Part shown: piece after piece, positions 22,469-29,349 of the stretch
Layout of the letters: every line of letters starts with the position of its first letter
How positions within the stretch are numbered: position 1 is the first letter of the stretch
From: Antarcticirhabdus aurantiaca
GTDB lineage: Bacteria; Pseudomonadota; Alphaproteobacteria; Rhizobiales; Rhizobiaceae
Length of the DNA: 64,000 nt
Assembly: GCF_009765365.1 (NCBI RefSeq)
Contig: NZ_VTOM01000008.1
Span: 1-64,000, forward strand
Direction: 5' to 3'
Notes under the pieces: model-generated
Database searches by the model: none
The model's input: the letters and a program-made list of their open reading frames with translations, nothing else
What the model was told of the DNA's origin: nothing
Position numbers and translations under genes: made by a program

Positions 22469-22799
22469 TGCTGGTTTCCTCGGACTGGAGAGAGCGGAGA
22501 AGGGCGGAGCCTGCTTCGGTTGACTGCCACACGGATCGGCCGAACTTGACCTTGATCTCGCGCGCCAGCCCGCCTTTGCGCAGCGCCATGAGGTGCTTGC
22601 GCGCCGTCTCAGCCGGCCATGTCGTGCGGATGCCCGCCATTTCGGCTATGTCCTTCTCGGATCGCGACATGCTGCCGAGCTTGGACAGGACCAACCGTTG
22701 GCGAGGTGGGAGTTTCGCAGCCTCCACCCGCTCGATAAGCGTCCCGATGTCGGTGGCCTCGTGCATCGCGGCAGCCTTCTCCTTCACGTCCTGGGTCAT
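22461..22799 (-). CDS. Winged-helix-like phage protein (112 aa)
   Basis: 112 aa; opening MTQDVKEKAAAMHEAT again carries the shared motif (22763-22776), with an inner ATG at 22766. The segment LPPRQRLVLSKLGSMSRSEK, IAEMAGIRTTWPAETARKHL and MALRKGGLAREIKVKFGRSV is a classical winged helix, so a transcription regulator is likely. The start overlaps the upstream stop by ATGA. Confidence 0.6.
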   Translation of the reverse strand: MTQDVKEKAAAMHEATDIGTLIERVEAAKLPPRQRLVLSKLGSMSRSEKDIAEMAGIRTTWPAETARKHLMALRKGGLAREIKVKFGRSVWQSTEAGSALLRSLQSEETSNG

Positions 22800-23089
22800 G
22801 GCTGCTCTCCGTATTCGGCGATGTATTCGCGGGCGAGGTGCGCCGCCCCGCCATATGTCCAGTCATGCCCAGGTGTGCCGATCTTCACGTCGAGATAGCC
22901 GCGCAGCCACTCGGCGGCCTGCTTGTCGGTGACGTCAGGCCAAGTCTTTCGAAGCTCCCGAGCGAAGGCGAGAATGAAGCCGACCGTGGACAGTTCTCGA
23001 TCCGGACGGCGCTCCAGGGCAGACAGGATCACATCGTCAATCGCATCGGCGAGGACGGTCGCTACGTTGCGAGGTCGTGTCTCAGACAT
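22796..23089 (-). CDS. Hypothetical phage protein (97 aa)
   Basis: 97 aa from the ATG at 23089, chosen over 23131 because the earlier codons overlap the neighbour and look non-coding. Mostly helical (NVATVLADAIDDVILSALER, GFILAFARELRKTWPDVTDK), closing with a Gly/Tyr stretch. It overlaps the upstream gene by 8 bp. This gene does not carry the motif at its start; instead a copy in opposite orientation lies in the 3' end of the gene before it. Unrecognised. Confidence 0.5.
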   Translation of the reverse strand: MSETRPRNVATVLADAIDDVILSALERRPDRELSTVGFILAFARELRKTWPDVTDKQAAEWLRGYLDVKIGTPGHDWTYGGAAHLAREYIAEYGEQP

Positions 23090-23567
23090 GATCGGTCTCC
23101 GATGAAGATTGGGCTGCCGCAACGCTGTCACAGCCTTCTGCGGAAAAGGTGGAGGCGATATGATGCTCTAGGTCAGCTTGCGCGGCGGCTTTGGCGGCTT
23201 CAAGGGTATCCTCGTTGCCCCATTTCCGACCTATCGGGGACGACCACTGATACATCTCGGGCGGCTTGCACGTCGGTAGGGAGCGGATGTGGTATCGCCC
23301 GAAGAAGCACCAAGCTTTGTGCTCTGACGCGTCAGTCGTGAAGACCGAGTTATTCCAGTCAAGGAGCTTGATTGCCTTTCTTTCGAAAGCCGCGCGTTGA
23401 TACCCCGTTTCGATGATCAAGTGCTCGATCATGTCGGCAGCCTCGCGCATGATGGTGCCATCGGTCGGATCGACGCTCTGGGCACGTAGGCGGAGGGCGA
23501 GAAGCAGCGTCTCGCGGGCGCTGTTGGTCATCTCACGCATCGCGGTAGCCTTCTTCACCGGCATCAT
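23082..23567 (-). CDS. Hypothetical phage protein (161 aa)
   Basis: 161 aa. It begins MMPVKKATAMREM, with a one-base variant of the shared motif (23537-23550) and an inner ATG at 23540. An internal helical part (TLLLALRLRAQSVDPTDGTI) precedes a Trp/Tyr-rich middle. The C-terminus contains AEGCDSVAAAQSSSETDHV, encoded by the inverted motif copy at 23112-23125; a very similar tail-like stretch occurs in the 137-aa gene at 24 kb. Function unknown. Confidence 0.5.
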   Translation of the reverse strand: MMPVKKATAMREMTNSARETLLLALRLRAQSVDPTDGTIMREAADMIEHLIIETGYQRAAFERKAIKLLDWNNSVFTTDASEHKAWCFFGRYHIRSLPTCKPPEMYQWSSPIGRKWGNEDTLEAAKAAAQADLEHHIASTFSAEGCDSVAAAQSSSETDHV

Positions 23568-23769
23568 CAGACAGGCGCGCGACCATGGCGGCTACCTCCG
23601 ACATCTCGTCGTTCGTCATCAGGAAATCGCAATCAGGCTCGCCAGGACGGCGAACCAGGATCGTGAGCTTGGCACCGGGGATGAACAGGTGGCCGATGAC
23701 GTCGAGGTGCGCGGCTACCTGCTGACGGACGCGATCAAGCTGTGATGGCATCGCGGCAGCCTCCTTCAT
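23533..23769 (-). CDS. Hypothetical phage protein (78 aa)
   Basis: 78 aa, opening MKEAAAMPSQL; the motif (23748-23761) follows AAGGAGG, an ideal ribosome site for the inner ATG at 23751. The body (IPGAKLTILVRRPGEPDCDF, MTNDEMSEVAAMVARLSDD) fits small phage proteins of unknown role. It overlaps the next gene by 35 bp from the outer start and by 8 bp if that gene uses its inner start. Confidence 0.55.
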   Translation of the reverse strand: MKEAAAMPSQLDRVRQQVAAHLDVIGHLFIPGAKLTILVRRPGEPDCDFLMTNDEMSEVAAMVARLSDDAGEEGYRDA

Positions 23770-23953
23770 CCCTCTGCCCGCCGGGGCGACCTGTCTTCCG
23801 GTGCGCGTTCAGCACGCCGTTGATCCATTTGTGCGGCGGGTGAAGCGGCATCTGGATCGCTTCAGCCATGAGTGTCGGCGCCTGCCAATTCGGCCAGAAA
23901 CCGGGCTGCTGATCGGGCGAGATGCTCGGGTCGGCCATCTCATGAGCGGCCAT
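23735..23953 (-). CDS. Hypothetical phage protein (72 aa)
   Basis: 72 aa from the ATG at 23953. Pro- and Trp-rich centre (DQQPGFWPNWQAPTLM, LHPPHKWINGVLNAHR), basic end. A degraded motif copy, in which the ATG reads AAG, lies just upstream at 23985-23996, as if it once supplied the start. Unrecognised. Confidence 0.45.
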   Translation of the reverse strand: MAAHEMADPSISPDQQPGFWPNWQAPTLMAEAIQMPLHPPHKWINGVLNAHRKTGRPGGQRDEGGCRDAITA

Positions 23954-24353
23954 TGTCCGCCTCCCTCTGCCCGATCCCGAGGTCTTCGCGGCAGCCTTCT
24001 CCTTCCAGACTGGAAGAACGAGACGGGAGGGAGGAGGAACGGGCTGCCGCGACGCTATCACCGCCTTCTGGGGAGACGGTGGGGTCATCAGGCCTGCGCC
24101 TAAACAGGGCGATGGATCTGTCTATGAAGGCGCGAGCCTCGTCCTCTGTCATCCACCCTGCGGCGAAATCCTCGTCGCCATAGGGCTCCTCGTAATACCA
24201 CTCGGGCTCACCCACGACATCGTTGCCCCCGATGCTCATGGACCAACGCTCGCCCCGTGCGCGGAAATAGAAGGGCTTGCCGTCGATCTCGCCTTCAGCC
24301 TGGACGGGGCAATTGCCGCCCAGCCAGTCGATGCGGAAGCTCTGCTCGCTCAC
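23940..24353 (-). CDS. Hypothetical phage protein (137 aa)
   Basis: 137 aa. The first 90 residues look folded (FRIDWLGGNCPVQAEGEIDG, EWYYEEPYGDEDFAAGWMTE). The remainder is Ser/Arg/Gly-rich, is encoded largely by motif copies (24042-24055 and 23985-23996), and may be extra sequence added by read-through into repeats. Overlaps the next gene by 14 bp and its upstream neighbour by 4 bp. Confidence 0.5.
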   Translation of the reverse strand: MSEQSFRIDWLGGNCPVQAEGEIDGKPFYFRARGERWSMSIGGNDVVGEPEWYYEEPYGDEDFAAGWMTEDEARAFIDRSIALFRRRPDDPTVSPEGGDSVAAARSSSLPSRSSSLEGEGCREDLGIGQREADNGRS

Positions 24354-24649
24354 CCCTCCCTCCCCATCCTGAACCGCTTCCCCGGCACCTTCACCGAGCG
24401 CATGGCGGAGAGAGACGAGCCGACGAACGGCGAGCCCGGCTCCGATCCGTCATGGATGTCTGTGAAGCTCTTTGCCCGCGGCGCCTGGTCGTGCGGGCCA
24501 TCGGCGAAGACGACCGTATCCACGTCAGCGATCTCGCGCAGGGCACGACGGTCCCAGCCGCGATGGATGAAGTCGGGCTCGCCGAAGACGCGGACGGCAG
24601 AGGTGTAGCGGTCGTCGCGGAAGCCGACGAAGTGGAGGGCGGGCCTCAT
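24350..24649 (-). CDS. Hypothetical phage protein (99 aa)
   Basis: 99 aa from the ATG at 24649. It begins [20 protein letters not shown] and continues [20 protein letters not shown] and [13 protein letters not shown], a conserved-looking layout seen in prophages near DUF2493 genes. It overlaps the stop of the split DUF2493 gene by ATGA, so the two were one translational unit before the insertion. The role is unknown. Confidence 0.6.
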   Translation of the reverse strand: MRPALHFVGFRDDRYTSAVRVFGEPDFIHRGWDRRALREIADVDTVVFADGPHDQAPRAKSFTDIHDGSEPGSPFVGSSLSAMRSVKVPGKRFRMGREG

Positions 24650-24835
24650 GCCGACACCTCCCGAACCTCGATCCCCGCCTTGCGAGCGCGAGACACCATG
24701 TCGGCCGTGCCGCGACCGCCGGGGAAGGCGATGACGAGGTCGGGACGACCTTCGGCAATCATCCGAGCATTGCGGATCGGGCCGGCGGCACGGCCGTGCT
24801 CGTGCCAGTCGGCCTCGTAGACCTCCGGTGATGGG
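24646..24835 (-). pseudogene. DUF2493 (SLOG-fold) gene, C-terminal part
   Basis: The frame reads [40 protein letters not shown] and [17 protein letters not shown], the C-terminal half of DUF2493/YspA-type proteins, which have a nucleotide-binding SLOG (Rossmann-like) fold and often occur in phages. The N-terminal half lies 1.35 kb away at 26188-26358 on the same strand, beyond the IS element. The upstream codons of this frame belong to the IS and are not part of the gene. Confidence 0.85.
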
Positions 24836-24846
24836 GTGGACGCCCC
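24836..24846 (+). repeat. Left inverted repeat of the IS1111-type element
   Basis: GTGGACGCCCC, matching the right repeat at 26177-26187 in inverted orientation over 11 of 11 bases. It lies 55 bp before the transposase start. Confidence 0.75.
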
Positions 24847-24901
24847 CGACGGCATCGTCGTGCCAGGATGGGGTGTCGAAAGCCACCACAGGGAGGCGTC
24901 C

Positions 24902-25927
24902 ATGACGCAGGTTAGCACCATCGGCCTGGATCTGGCCAAGAACACCTTTCAGGCTCACGGCGCCGATGCTGCCGGCAACGTCGTGTTCCGCCGGAAGCTG
25001 CGGCGCGATCAGCTTCTCACCTTCTTCGCGGGCCATGAGCCTTGCCTGGTCGCAATGGAGGCCTGCCCGGGTGCTCATCACTGGGGCCGCGAGATCGGCA
25101 AGCTCGGTCACGAGGTAAAGCTGATCGCCCCGGCTTACGTGAAGCCATTCGTTAAGCGGCAGAAGAACGATGCCGCCGATGCCGAAGCGATATGCGAAGC
25201 CGCGCAGCGCCCGACCATGCGGTTCGTGGCCGTGAAGAGTGAGGCCAAGCAGGCCTCCGCCGTCATCTTCCGGACCCGCGACATGCTGGTCGGCCAGCGC
25301 ACGCAGATCATCAACGCGATCCGCGGGCATCTGGCCGAGTACGGCCTGATCGCGCCGCAAGGCCCTTTCCACGTCGAACGATTGATCGCTCAGATCGAAG
25401 ACCCTGCCTCGGAGCTGCCGCAGGCGGCCCGCACCTGCCTTGCCCTGCTCGTCGGCACGCTGCGTCATTTGCAGGAACAGACCGCCGCTCTCGATGCCGA
25501 GATCGCCGCCCGCGCCAAGACTGATGACGTTGCGCGCCGGCTGATGACGGTGCCCGGGATCGGCCCGCTGATCGCCACCGCCATCGAAGCGCTGGCCCCA
25601 CCGGTGGATACGTTCCGCTCGGGACGCGACTTTGCCGCCTGGGTGGGCCTCACACCCGTACAGCGATCAACAGGCGGAAAGGAGCGCCTCGGCCGAACGT
25701 CGCGCATGGGCGAGCGCACGTTGCGGCGCCTCCTGATCATCGCTTCGAGTGCGGTGGTGCGCTGGGCCAGGCGCAAGGGTGTGCCGGCCGGCTCGTGGCT
25801 GGGTCGAATGCTGGCGCGCAAGCCGCCGATGCTCGTGATCGTCGCGCTGGCCAACAAGAACGCCCGCATCGCTTGGGCGCTGCTGACGAAGGGTGGAACC
25901 TATCGAGCTCCGGCCGTGCCTGCGTAA
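24902..25927 (+). CDS. IS110/IS1111 family transposase (DEDD recombinase)
   Basis: 341 aa from the ATG at 24902 (ribosome site GGGAGG). The N-terminal RuvC-like domain has [16 protein letters not shown] (first Asp), [17 protein letters not shown] (Glu) and [16 protein letters not shown] (the Asp pair), completing the DEDD set. The C-terminal Transposase_20 domain has [38 protein letters not shown] and the conserved Ser-containing [16 protein letters not shown]. Length and motifs are intact, so the enzyme may be active. The family uses a structured RNA from its own non-coding end to choose target and donor DNA. Confidence 0.93.
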   Translation: MTQVSTIGLDLAKNTFQAHGADAAGNVVFRRKLRRDQLLTFFAGHEPCLVAMEACPGAHHWGREIGKLGHEVKLIAPAYVKPFVKRQKNDAADAEAICEAAQRPTMRFVAVKSEAKQASAVIFRTRDMLVGQRTQIINAIRGHLAEYGLIAPQGPFHVERLIAQIEDPASELPQAARTCLALLVGTLRHLQEQTAALDAEIAARAKTDDVARRLMTVPGIGPLIATAIEALAPPVDTFRSGRDFAAWVGLTPVQRSTGGKERLGRTSRMGERTLRRLLIIASSAVVRWARRKGVPAGSWLGRMLARKPPMLVIVALANKNARIAWALLTKGGTYRAPAVPA

Positions 25928-26176
25928 GCGGGACGGGCGCGAGGCTGTCGGTGGCGTGAGGAGGTCAAAGGACAGGTATGGCGCAACGTCGGTGAGGCGG
26001 GATCAGGAGAACCAGGCGCATGGGGAGCGCTTCGAGCGCGTTCCAGTGATGTGGACCTGATCCTCGTACTCCCATACGGGCCCGCGGCCATGTTTCGTGC
26101 CGCATCAGAGGCCGGACACATGGCAGCACCCGATCACGCGCAGCAACCTGGACCGAAGATTTCTCTTGCGCCAGAA
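25928..26176 (+). ncRNA. Candidate bridge/seek RNA region of the IS
   Basis: About 250 bp between the transposase stop and the right inverted repeat hold no gene. In IS1111-type elements the guide RNA is encoded in this downstream position. The exact RNA limits and loops cannot be fixed by eye; the call rests on family knowledge and on location. Confidence 0.45.
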
Positions 26177-26187
26177 GGGGCGTCCAC
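26177..26187 (+). repeat. Right inverted repeat of the IS1111-type element
   Basis: GGGGCGTCCAC, the perfect inverted partner of 24836-24846. Immediately to its right the DUF2493 N-terminal coding sense resumes. Confidence 0.75.
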
Positions 26188-26358
26188 ACATGCCATGCCG
26201 TAGAAGTGTGCCCACAGGCCGGCGAGGTGGTCGGCGCCACCAGCACCGCCGTGGATGATGGCCGTGATGCCAACCTCGTCCTTGATGGCGTCCAGGGTGG
26301 CGTTGAGGGTGCGGGCGTCGTTGTAGTGGCGACCGCCGCAGACGAGAACGCGCGTCAT
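26188..26358 (-). pseudogene. DUF2493 (SLOG-fold) gene, N-terminal part
   Basis: It opens MTRVLVCGGRHYNDARTLNA, then DEVGITAIIHGGAGGADHLA and GLWAHFYGMA, the Gly-rich nucleotide-binding half of DUF2493. Sense is lost where the IS begins; the frame then runs briefly into IS sequence. Joined to the fragment at 24646-24835, the reading frame and motif order are restored, so one gene was split. Its start overlaps the upstream stop by ATGA (26355-26358). Confidence 0.85.
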
Positions 26359-26573
26359 CGGGCGCCCCTCCGCTTGGCGCGAGCGAGGCGCGCCATCTCG
26401 GCCTTCCCCTTCTCGGTGGATTGGAGAAAGCCCATGCCCTGGTACGTGATCGACCAGATGGCATAGCCGCGTCGGACGAGGGCGCAGGCTGGCCTCGATC
26501 GGACGCTGACCTCGAAGTCGTCCTCAATGGTGTTGGCGAGAAGCTTGATCTGCGGAACGGTGAGGCCCATCAA
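26355..26573 (-). CDS. Hypothetical phage protein (72 aa)
   Basis: 72 aa: MGLTVPQIKLLANTIEDDFE, then RRGYAIWSITYQGMGFLQST and a basic tail EMARLARAKRRGAR. The shape suggests a small winged-helix or AbrB-like DNA-binding protein, but no family was recognised. It is the rightmost prophage gene and is coupled to the split DUF2493 gene. Confidence 0.5.
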   Translation of the reverse strand: MMGLTVPQIKLLANTIEDDFEVSVRSRPACALVRRGYAIWSITYQGMGFLQSTEKGKAEMARLARAKRRGAR

Positions 26574-26703
26574 CCAGCCCTCCGCGACCCTGAACGAGCC
26601 GAGAACAGACTGTGCCCGGTTTCGTGCGGTACAGTGCGACGGTCGAGGCGCCCATGTCGGGCGTGTCGAGCTGTCAGAAAGCCTGGAAACGTAGGGTTTT
26701 GAG

Positions 26704-26777
26704 TGGCTGGGGAACCTGGATTCGAACCAGGACTAACGGAGTCAGAGTCCGCTGGTCTACCGTTAACCTATTCCCCA
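26704..26777 (-). tRNA. tRNA-Gln (anticodon CTG)
   Basis: 74 nt including an encoded CCA. The acceptor TGGGGAA / TTCCCCA pairs perfectly, the anticodon loop is CTCTGAC (CTG), and the T-arm is CTGGTTCGAATCCAG. The 3' end faces the prophage, which makes this tRNA the likely attachment gene. Confidence 0.95.
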
Positions 26778-26978
26778 GCAGGGCAGTGTGTCGCCTGCGA
26801 TGGGCTCCATATAGAGAAGACCGATGCGGATGTGAACCCGAAAAGTGTCGCTTGGCGAACGCTTTTCGTTCGTGTTTGCGACGGGCCAAGGAGGAGTGCC
26901 GCGCGAGGCGTGATCGGGCCACGCGTGGTGTCGATCGAGCGGCAGACGTCGGTTTGGAGGGGCGAAGTCCAGAAATGC

Positions 26979-27002
26979 AAAAGCCCCGGCAAAGCCAGGG
27001 CT
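26979..27002 (-). terminator. Terminator after the initiator tRNA
   Basis: On the minus strand a 9-bp stem AGCCCTGGC / GCCGGGGCT (one T-G pair) with a 3-base loop is followed by TTTT. It lies 18 bp beyond the 3' end of the initiator tRNA. Confidence 0.75.
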
Positions 27003-27018
27003 GTGCAGTCATTCGATG

Positions 27019-27096
<78 letters not shown>

Positions 27097-27503
27097 TCAC
27101 CTGCCGAGCGGCTCGTCGCCGTCGGTGAGCGGGATATAAGCGACAGTTCCGTGAATGAAAAGCCCTTTTTGCATGACGGCGAAAAAAGGCTCCTGTGCCG
27201 CCCAAGCCCTTGTGCGGCAGTCGTTCATCGTTGCGCGGAGCCTAGCCGACGATTCGCGTGCCGGAAAGACCCAGTCGTGCGGTGGAGACGCGAAGGGCAG
27301 ACGGGCGCGAGGCCGGCACGAGAGGCGGATGGGGACGGACATCGCAGCGCGCGCCAATCAGCCGCCTTTCTACCGTGAGGAGCGCGGGCAGAATTCGTGC
27401 GGCGGACGGGACTTGGCCGGGCGGCACGCCGACGCGGTCGGGTGCTCCGCGTCCAAGCCGAGCGGTGCCGCCCGCCGGGAAGGGGAGGGCGGCGTCGGCC
27501 TCG
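27097..27503. other. Intergenic interval, no gene recognised
   Basis: About 400 bp between the initiator tRNA and fadD. A minus-strand frame of 86 codons (27097-27357) is rich in Arg, Pro and Ala and lacks a ribosome site, so it is not called. The promoter of the tRNA should lie just right of 27096. Confidence 0.4.
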
Positions 27504-29204
27504 TCAGTCGCGCAGCGCGCGGCGGAGGATCTTGCCGACCCCGGTCTTCGGCAGCTCGTCGCGGAACTCGACGGCGCGCGGGCGCTTGTAGCCGGTCAGC
27601 TGCTCGCGGCAGAAGGCCTTGACCCGATCCTCGTCGACGGACGGATCGCTGCGCACGAGGACGAGCTTCACCGCCTCGCCCGAGCTCTCGTCGGGAATGC
27701 CGACCGCCGCCGCCTCGACGATGCCGGGCATGCGGGTGACGATCTCCTCGATCTCGTTCGGATAAACGTTGAAGCCGGACACGTTGATCATGTCCTTCTT
27801 GCGGTCGACGATCCGCACGAAGCCGCGCTCGTCCATGGTGCCGATGTCGCCCGTGCGGAAGAAGCCGTCCGCCGTGAAGGCGTGGGCGGTGTCCTCCGGG
27901 CGGTTCCAGTAGCCGGCCATGACCTGGGGGCCGCGGATCGCGATCTCGCCGCGCTCGCCGAGCGGAAGGCCGACGCCGTCGTCGTCGACGATGCGGAACT
28001 CGGTCGAAGGAATGGGGACGCCGATCGTGCCGGTATATTCGGTCGAGAGAACCGGGTTGCAGCTCGCCGAGGGGCTGGTTTCCGACAGGCCGTAGCCTTC
28101 GCAGATCGCGCAGCCCGTGCGCTGCTTCCAGAGCTCTGCCGTCGCCGCCTGGACAGCCATGCCGCCGCCGACCGAGAGCGTCAGGCTCGACCAGTAGATC
28201 TTGGTCGAGTCCGGATGGCGCGCGATGGCGCCGAACAGCGTGTTGACGGCCGGGAAGGAGTGGAAGCGCCAGCGGCGCAGCTCCTTCAGAGTCGCCGGGA
28301 TATCGCGCGGATTGGGGATCAGGATGTTGCAGCCGCCCTGCCGCATCGACAGCATCATGTTCACGGTGAAGCCGAAGATGTGGTAGAGCGGCAGCGCGCA
28401 AACGGTGGAAAGCTGCTCGTCCGCCGGCTTCCTCTCGAGGGCCGGGGCGTTCCACAGCTCCGATTGGAGGACGTTGGCGACGATGTTGGCGTTGGTCAGC
28501 ACCGCGCCCTTCGACACGCCCGTGGTGCCGCCGGTATATTGCAGGACGGCGATGTCCGAGAGTTCGCGGCGAACCGGCGTGAAGCGCGCGGCCCGGCCGC
28601 GCCGCAGAGCGTCCTTGAAGCGCACCGCGCCCGGCAGCGAATAGCGCGGGACGAGCTTCTTCACGCGTCGCACCACGAAGTTGACGATCGCGCCCTTGAG
28701 CGTCGGCAGCATGTCCCCGAGACCGGTGACGACGACGTGCTCGACGGGAACCGCGGCGCGGCACGCTTCCAGCGTGGCGGCCATGTTCTCCAGGATCACG
28801 ATGGCGCGCGCGGCCGAATCCGTCAGCTGATGCTGGAGCTCGCGCGGGGTGTAGAGCGGATTGGTGTTGACGACGACGAGGCCGGCCCGAACGACCCCGG
28901 CAACCGCCACGGGGTACTGGAAGACGTTCGGCATCATCAGGGCGACGCGGTCGCCCGGCTTCAGACCCAGGGACTGGAGGTAGGCGGCGAAGGCGCGCGA
29001 GGCCTCGTCGAGCTCGCGATAGGTCATGGTGGCGCCCAGCAGCCGGAAGGCCGGCATGGGGCCGTGGCGGGCGAGGGCCTCGTCGAGAAGGTCGCCGAGC
29101 GACTGGTAGGGAAAGTCCGGCAGCTCGGCCGGCATGCCGGCGGGATAGCTGGAAAGCCAAGGCTTGGCCACGGCCGTCTGCGCCGTGGTCGGCATGATCG
29201 TCAT
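27504..29204 (-). CDS. fadD: Long-chain fatty-acid-CoA ligase
   Basis: 566 aa. An adenylate-forming enzyme that loads fatty acids onto CoA for beta-oxidation. The P-loop YTGGTTGVSKGA is at residues 223-234; later CEGYGLSETSPSASCNP (A5-type), GYWNRPEDTAHAFTADGFFRTGD and the hinge DRKKDMINVSGFNVYPNEIE, and the catalytic Lys in PKTGVGKILRR. Length matches E. coli FadD (561 aa). The ATG at 29204 has GGGAGG five bases upstream. The gene is separated from the RND operon by a hairpin terminator, so it has its own promoter. Confidence 0.92.
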   Translation of the reverse strand: MTIMPTTAQTAVAKPWLSSYPAGMPAELPDFPYQSLGDLLDEALARHGPMPAFRLLGATMTYRELDEASRAFAAYLQSLGLKPGDRVALMMPNVFQYPVAVAGVVRAGLVVVNTNPLYTPRELQHQLTDSAARAIVILENMAATLEACRAAVPVEHVVVTGLGDMLPTLKGAIVNFVVRRVKKLVPRYSLPGAVRFKDALRRGRAARFTPVRRELSDIAVLQYTGGTTGVSKGAVLTNANIVANVLQSELWNAPALERKPADEQLSTVCALPLYHIFGFTVNMMLSMRQGGCNILIPNPRDIPATLKELRRWRFHSFPAVNTLFGAIARHPDSTKIYWSSLTLSVGGGMAVQAATAELWKQRTGCAICEGYGLSETSPSASCNPVLSTEYTGTIGVPIPSTEFRIVDDDGVGLPLGERGEIAIRGPQVMAGYWNRPEDTAHAFTADGFFRTGDIGTMDERGFVRIVDRKKDMINVSGFNVYPNEIEEIVTRMPGIVEAAAVGIPDESSGEAVKLVLVRSDPSVDEDRVKAFCREQLTGYKRPRAVEFRDELPKTGVGKILRRALRD

Positions 29205-29303
29205 CGATTCCTCCCAGACATCGACCTCGCCGAGGCATACACCAGCATTGACGTAAACGGAACTCGCGCGGCTGGAACGGTTGCGTGACCCTGAAGCGAC
29301 GAG

Positions 29304-29329
29304 CGCCCGCCGGGCGGAGCCGGCGGGCG
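29304..29329. terminator. Hairpin terminator after the RND pump gene
   Basis: A 10-bp perfect stem CGCCCGCCGG / CCGGCGGGCG with a 6-base loop, 21 bp after the pump stop on the minus strand. No U-run follows; strong stem only. Confidence 0.6.
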
Positions 29330-29349
29330 TTCCGGTACAGGGACGGGAG

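Larger units (their letters stand above)
21815..24055. repeat. Dispersed motif GGCTGCCGCGATGC at gene boundaries
   Basis: Copies written on the plus strand: 21817-21830 and 24042-24055 and 23112-23125 (forward); 22098-22111, 22432-22445, 22763-22776, 23537-23550, 23748-23761 and a degraded 23985-23996 (reverse). Reverse copies sit at gene starts on the minus strand, where AAGG plus motif makes ribosome site, 8-base spacer and ATG. Forward copies lie in 3' parts of genes. The first forward copy and the first reverse copy agree over 17 bp. Weaker relatives occur at about 1211 and 2198. Confidence 0.8.
24836..26187 (+). mobile_element. IS110-family element, IS1111 type
   Basis: One transposase gene is followed by about 250 bp of non-coding DNA. 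An 11-bp inverted repeat GTGGACGCCCC / GGGGCGTCCAC marks the ends (24836-24846 and 26177-26187). The two flanks are the C- and N-terminal halves of one DUF2493 gene, which gives the insertion point to within a few bases. Subterminal inverted repeats and a long downstream non-coding part are typical of the IS1111 subgroup; the true tips may lie a few bases outside the repeats. No target duplication is evident, as expected for the family. Confidence 0.85.
1..26703. mobile_element. Remnant prophage, right end at tRNA-Gln
   Basis: Almost every gene up to about 26.6 kb is phage-like: integrase fragment, RecE/RecT, baseplate, fibres, endolysin, XRE regulator and many tiny overlapping ORFs. The early genes are on the minus strand at both ends and the tail and lysis genes are on the plus strand in the middle. 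The right border is placed at the 3' end of tRNA-Gln(CTG), a usual kind of integration site. The left border lies outside the window. Head genes, terminase, tail tube, sheath and tape measure are absent, so the element is judged defective. The borders are inferred; no att repeat was found. Confidence 0.85.

Noticed and set aside
27097-27357. An 86-codon minus-strand frame right of tRNA-fMet
   Set aside because: Arg/Pro/Ala-rich and without ribosome site; likely chance.
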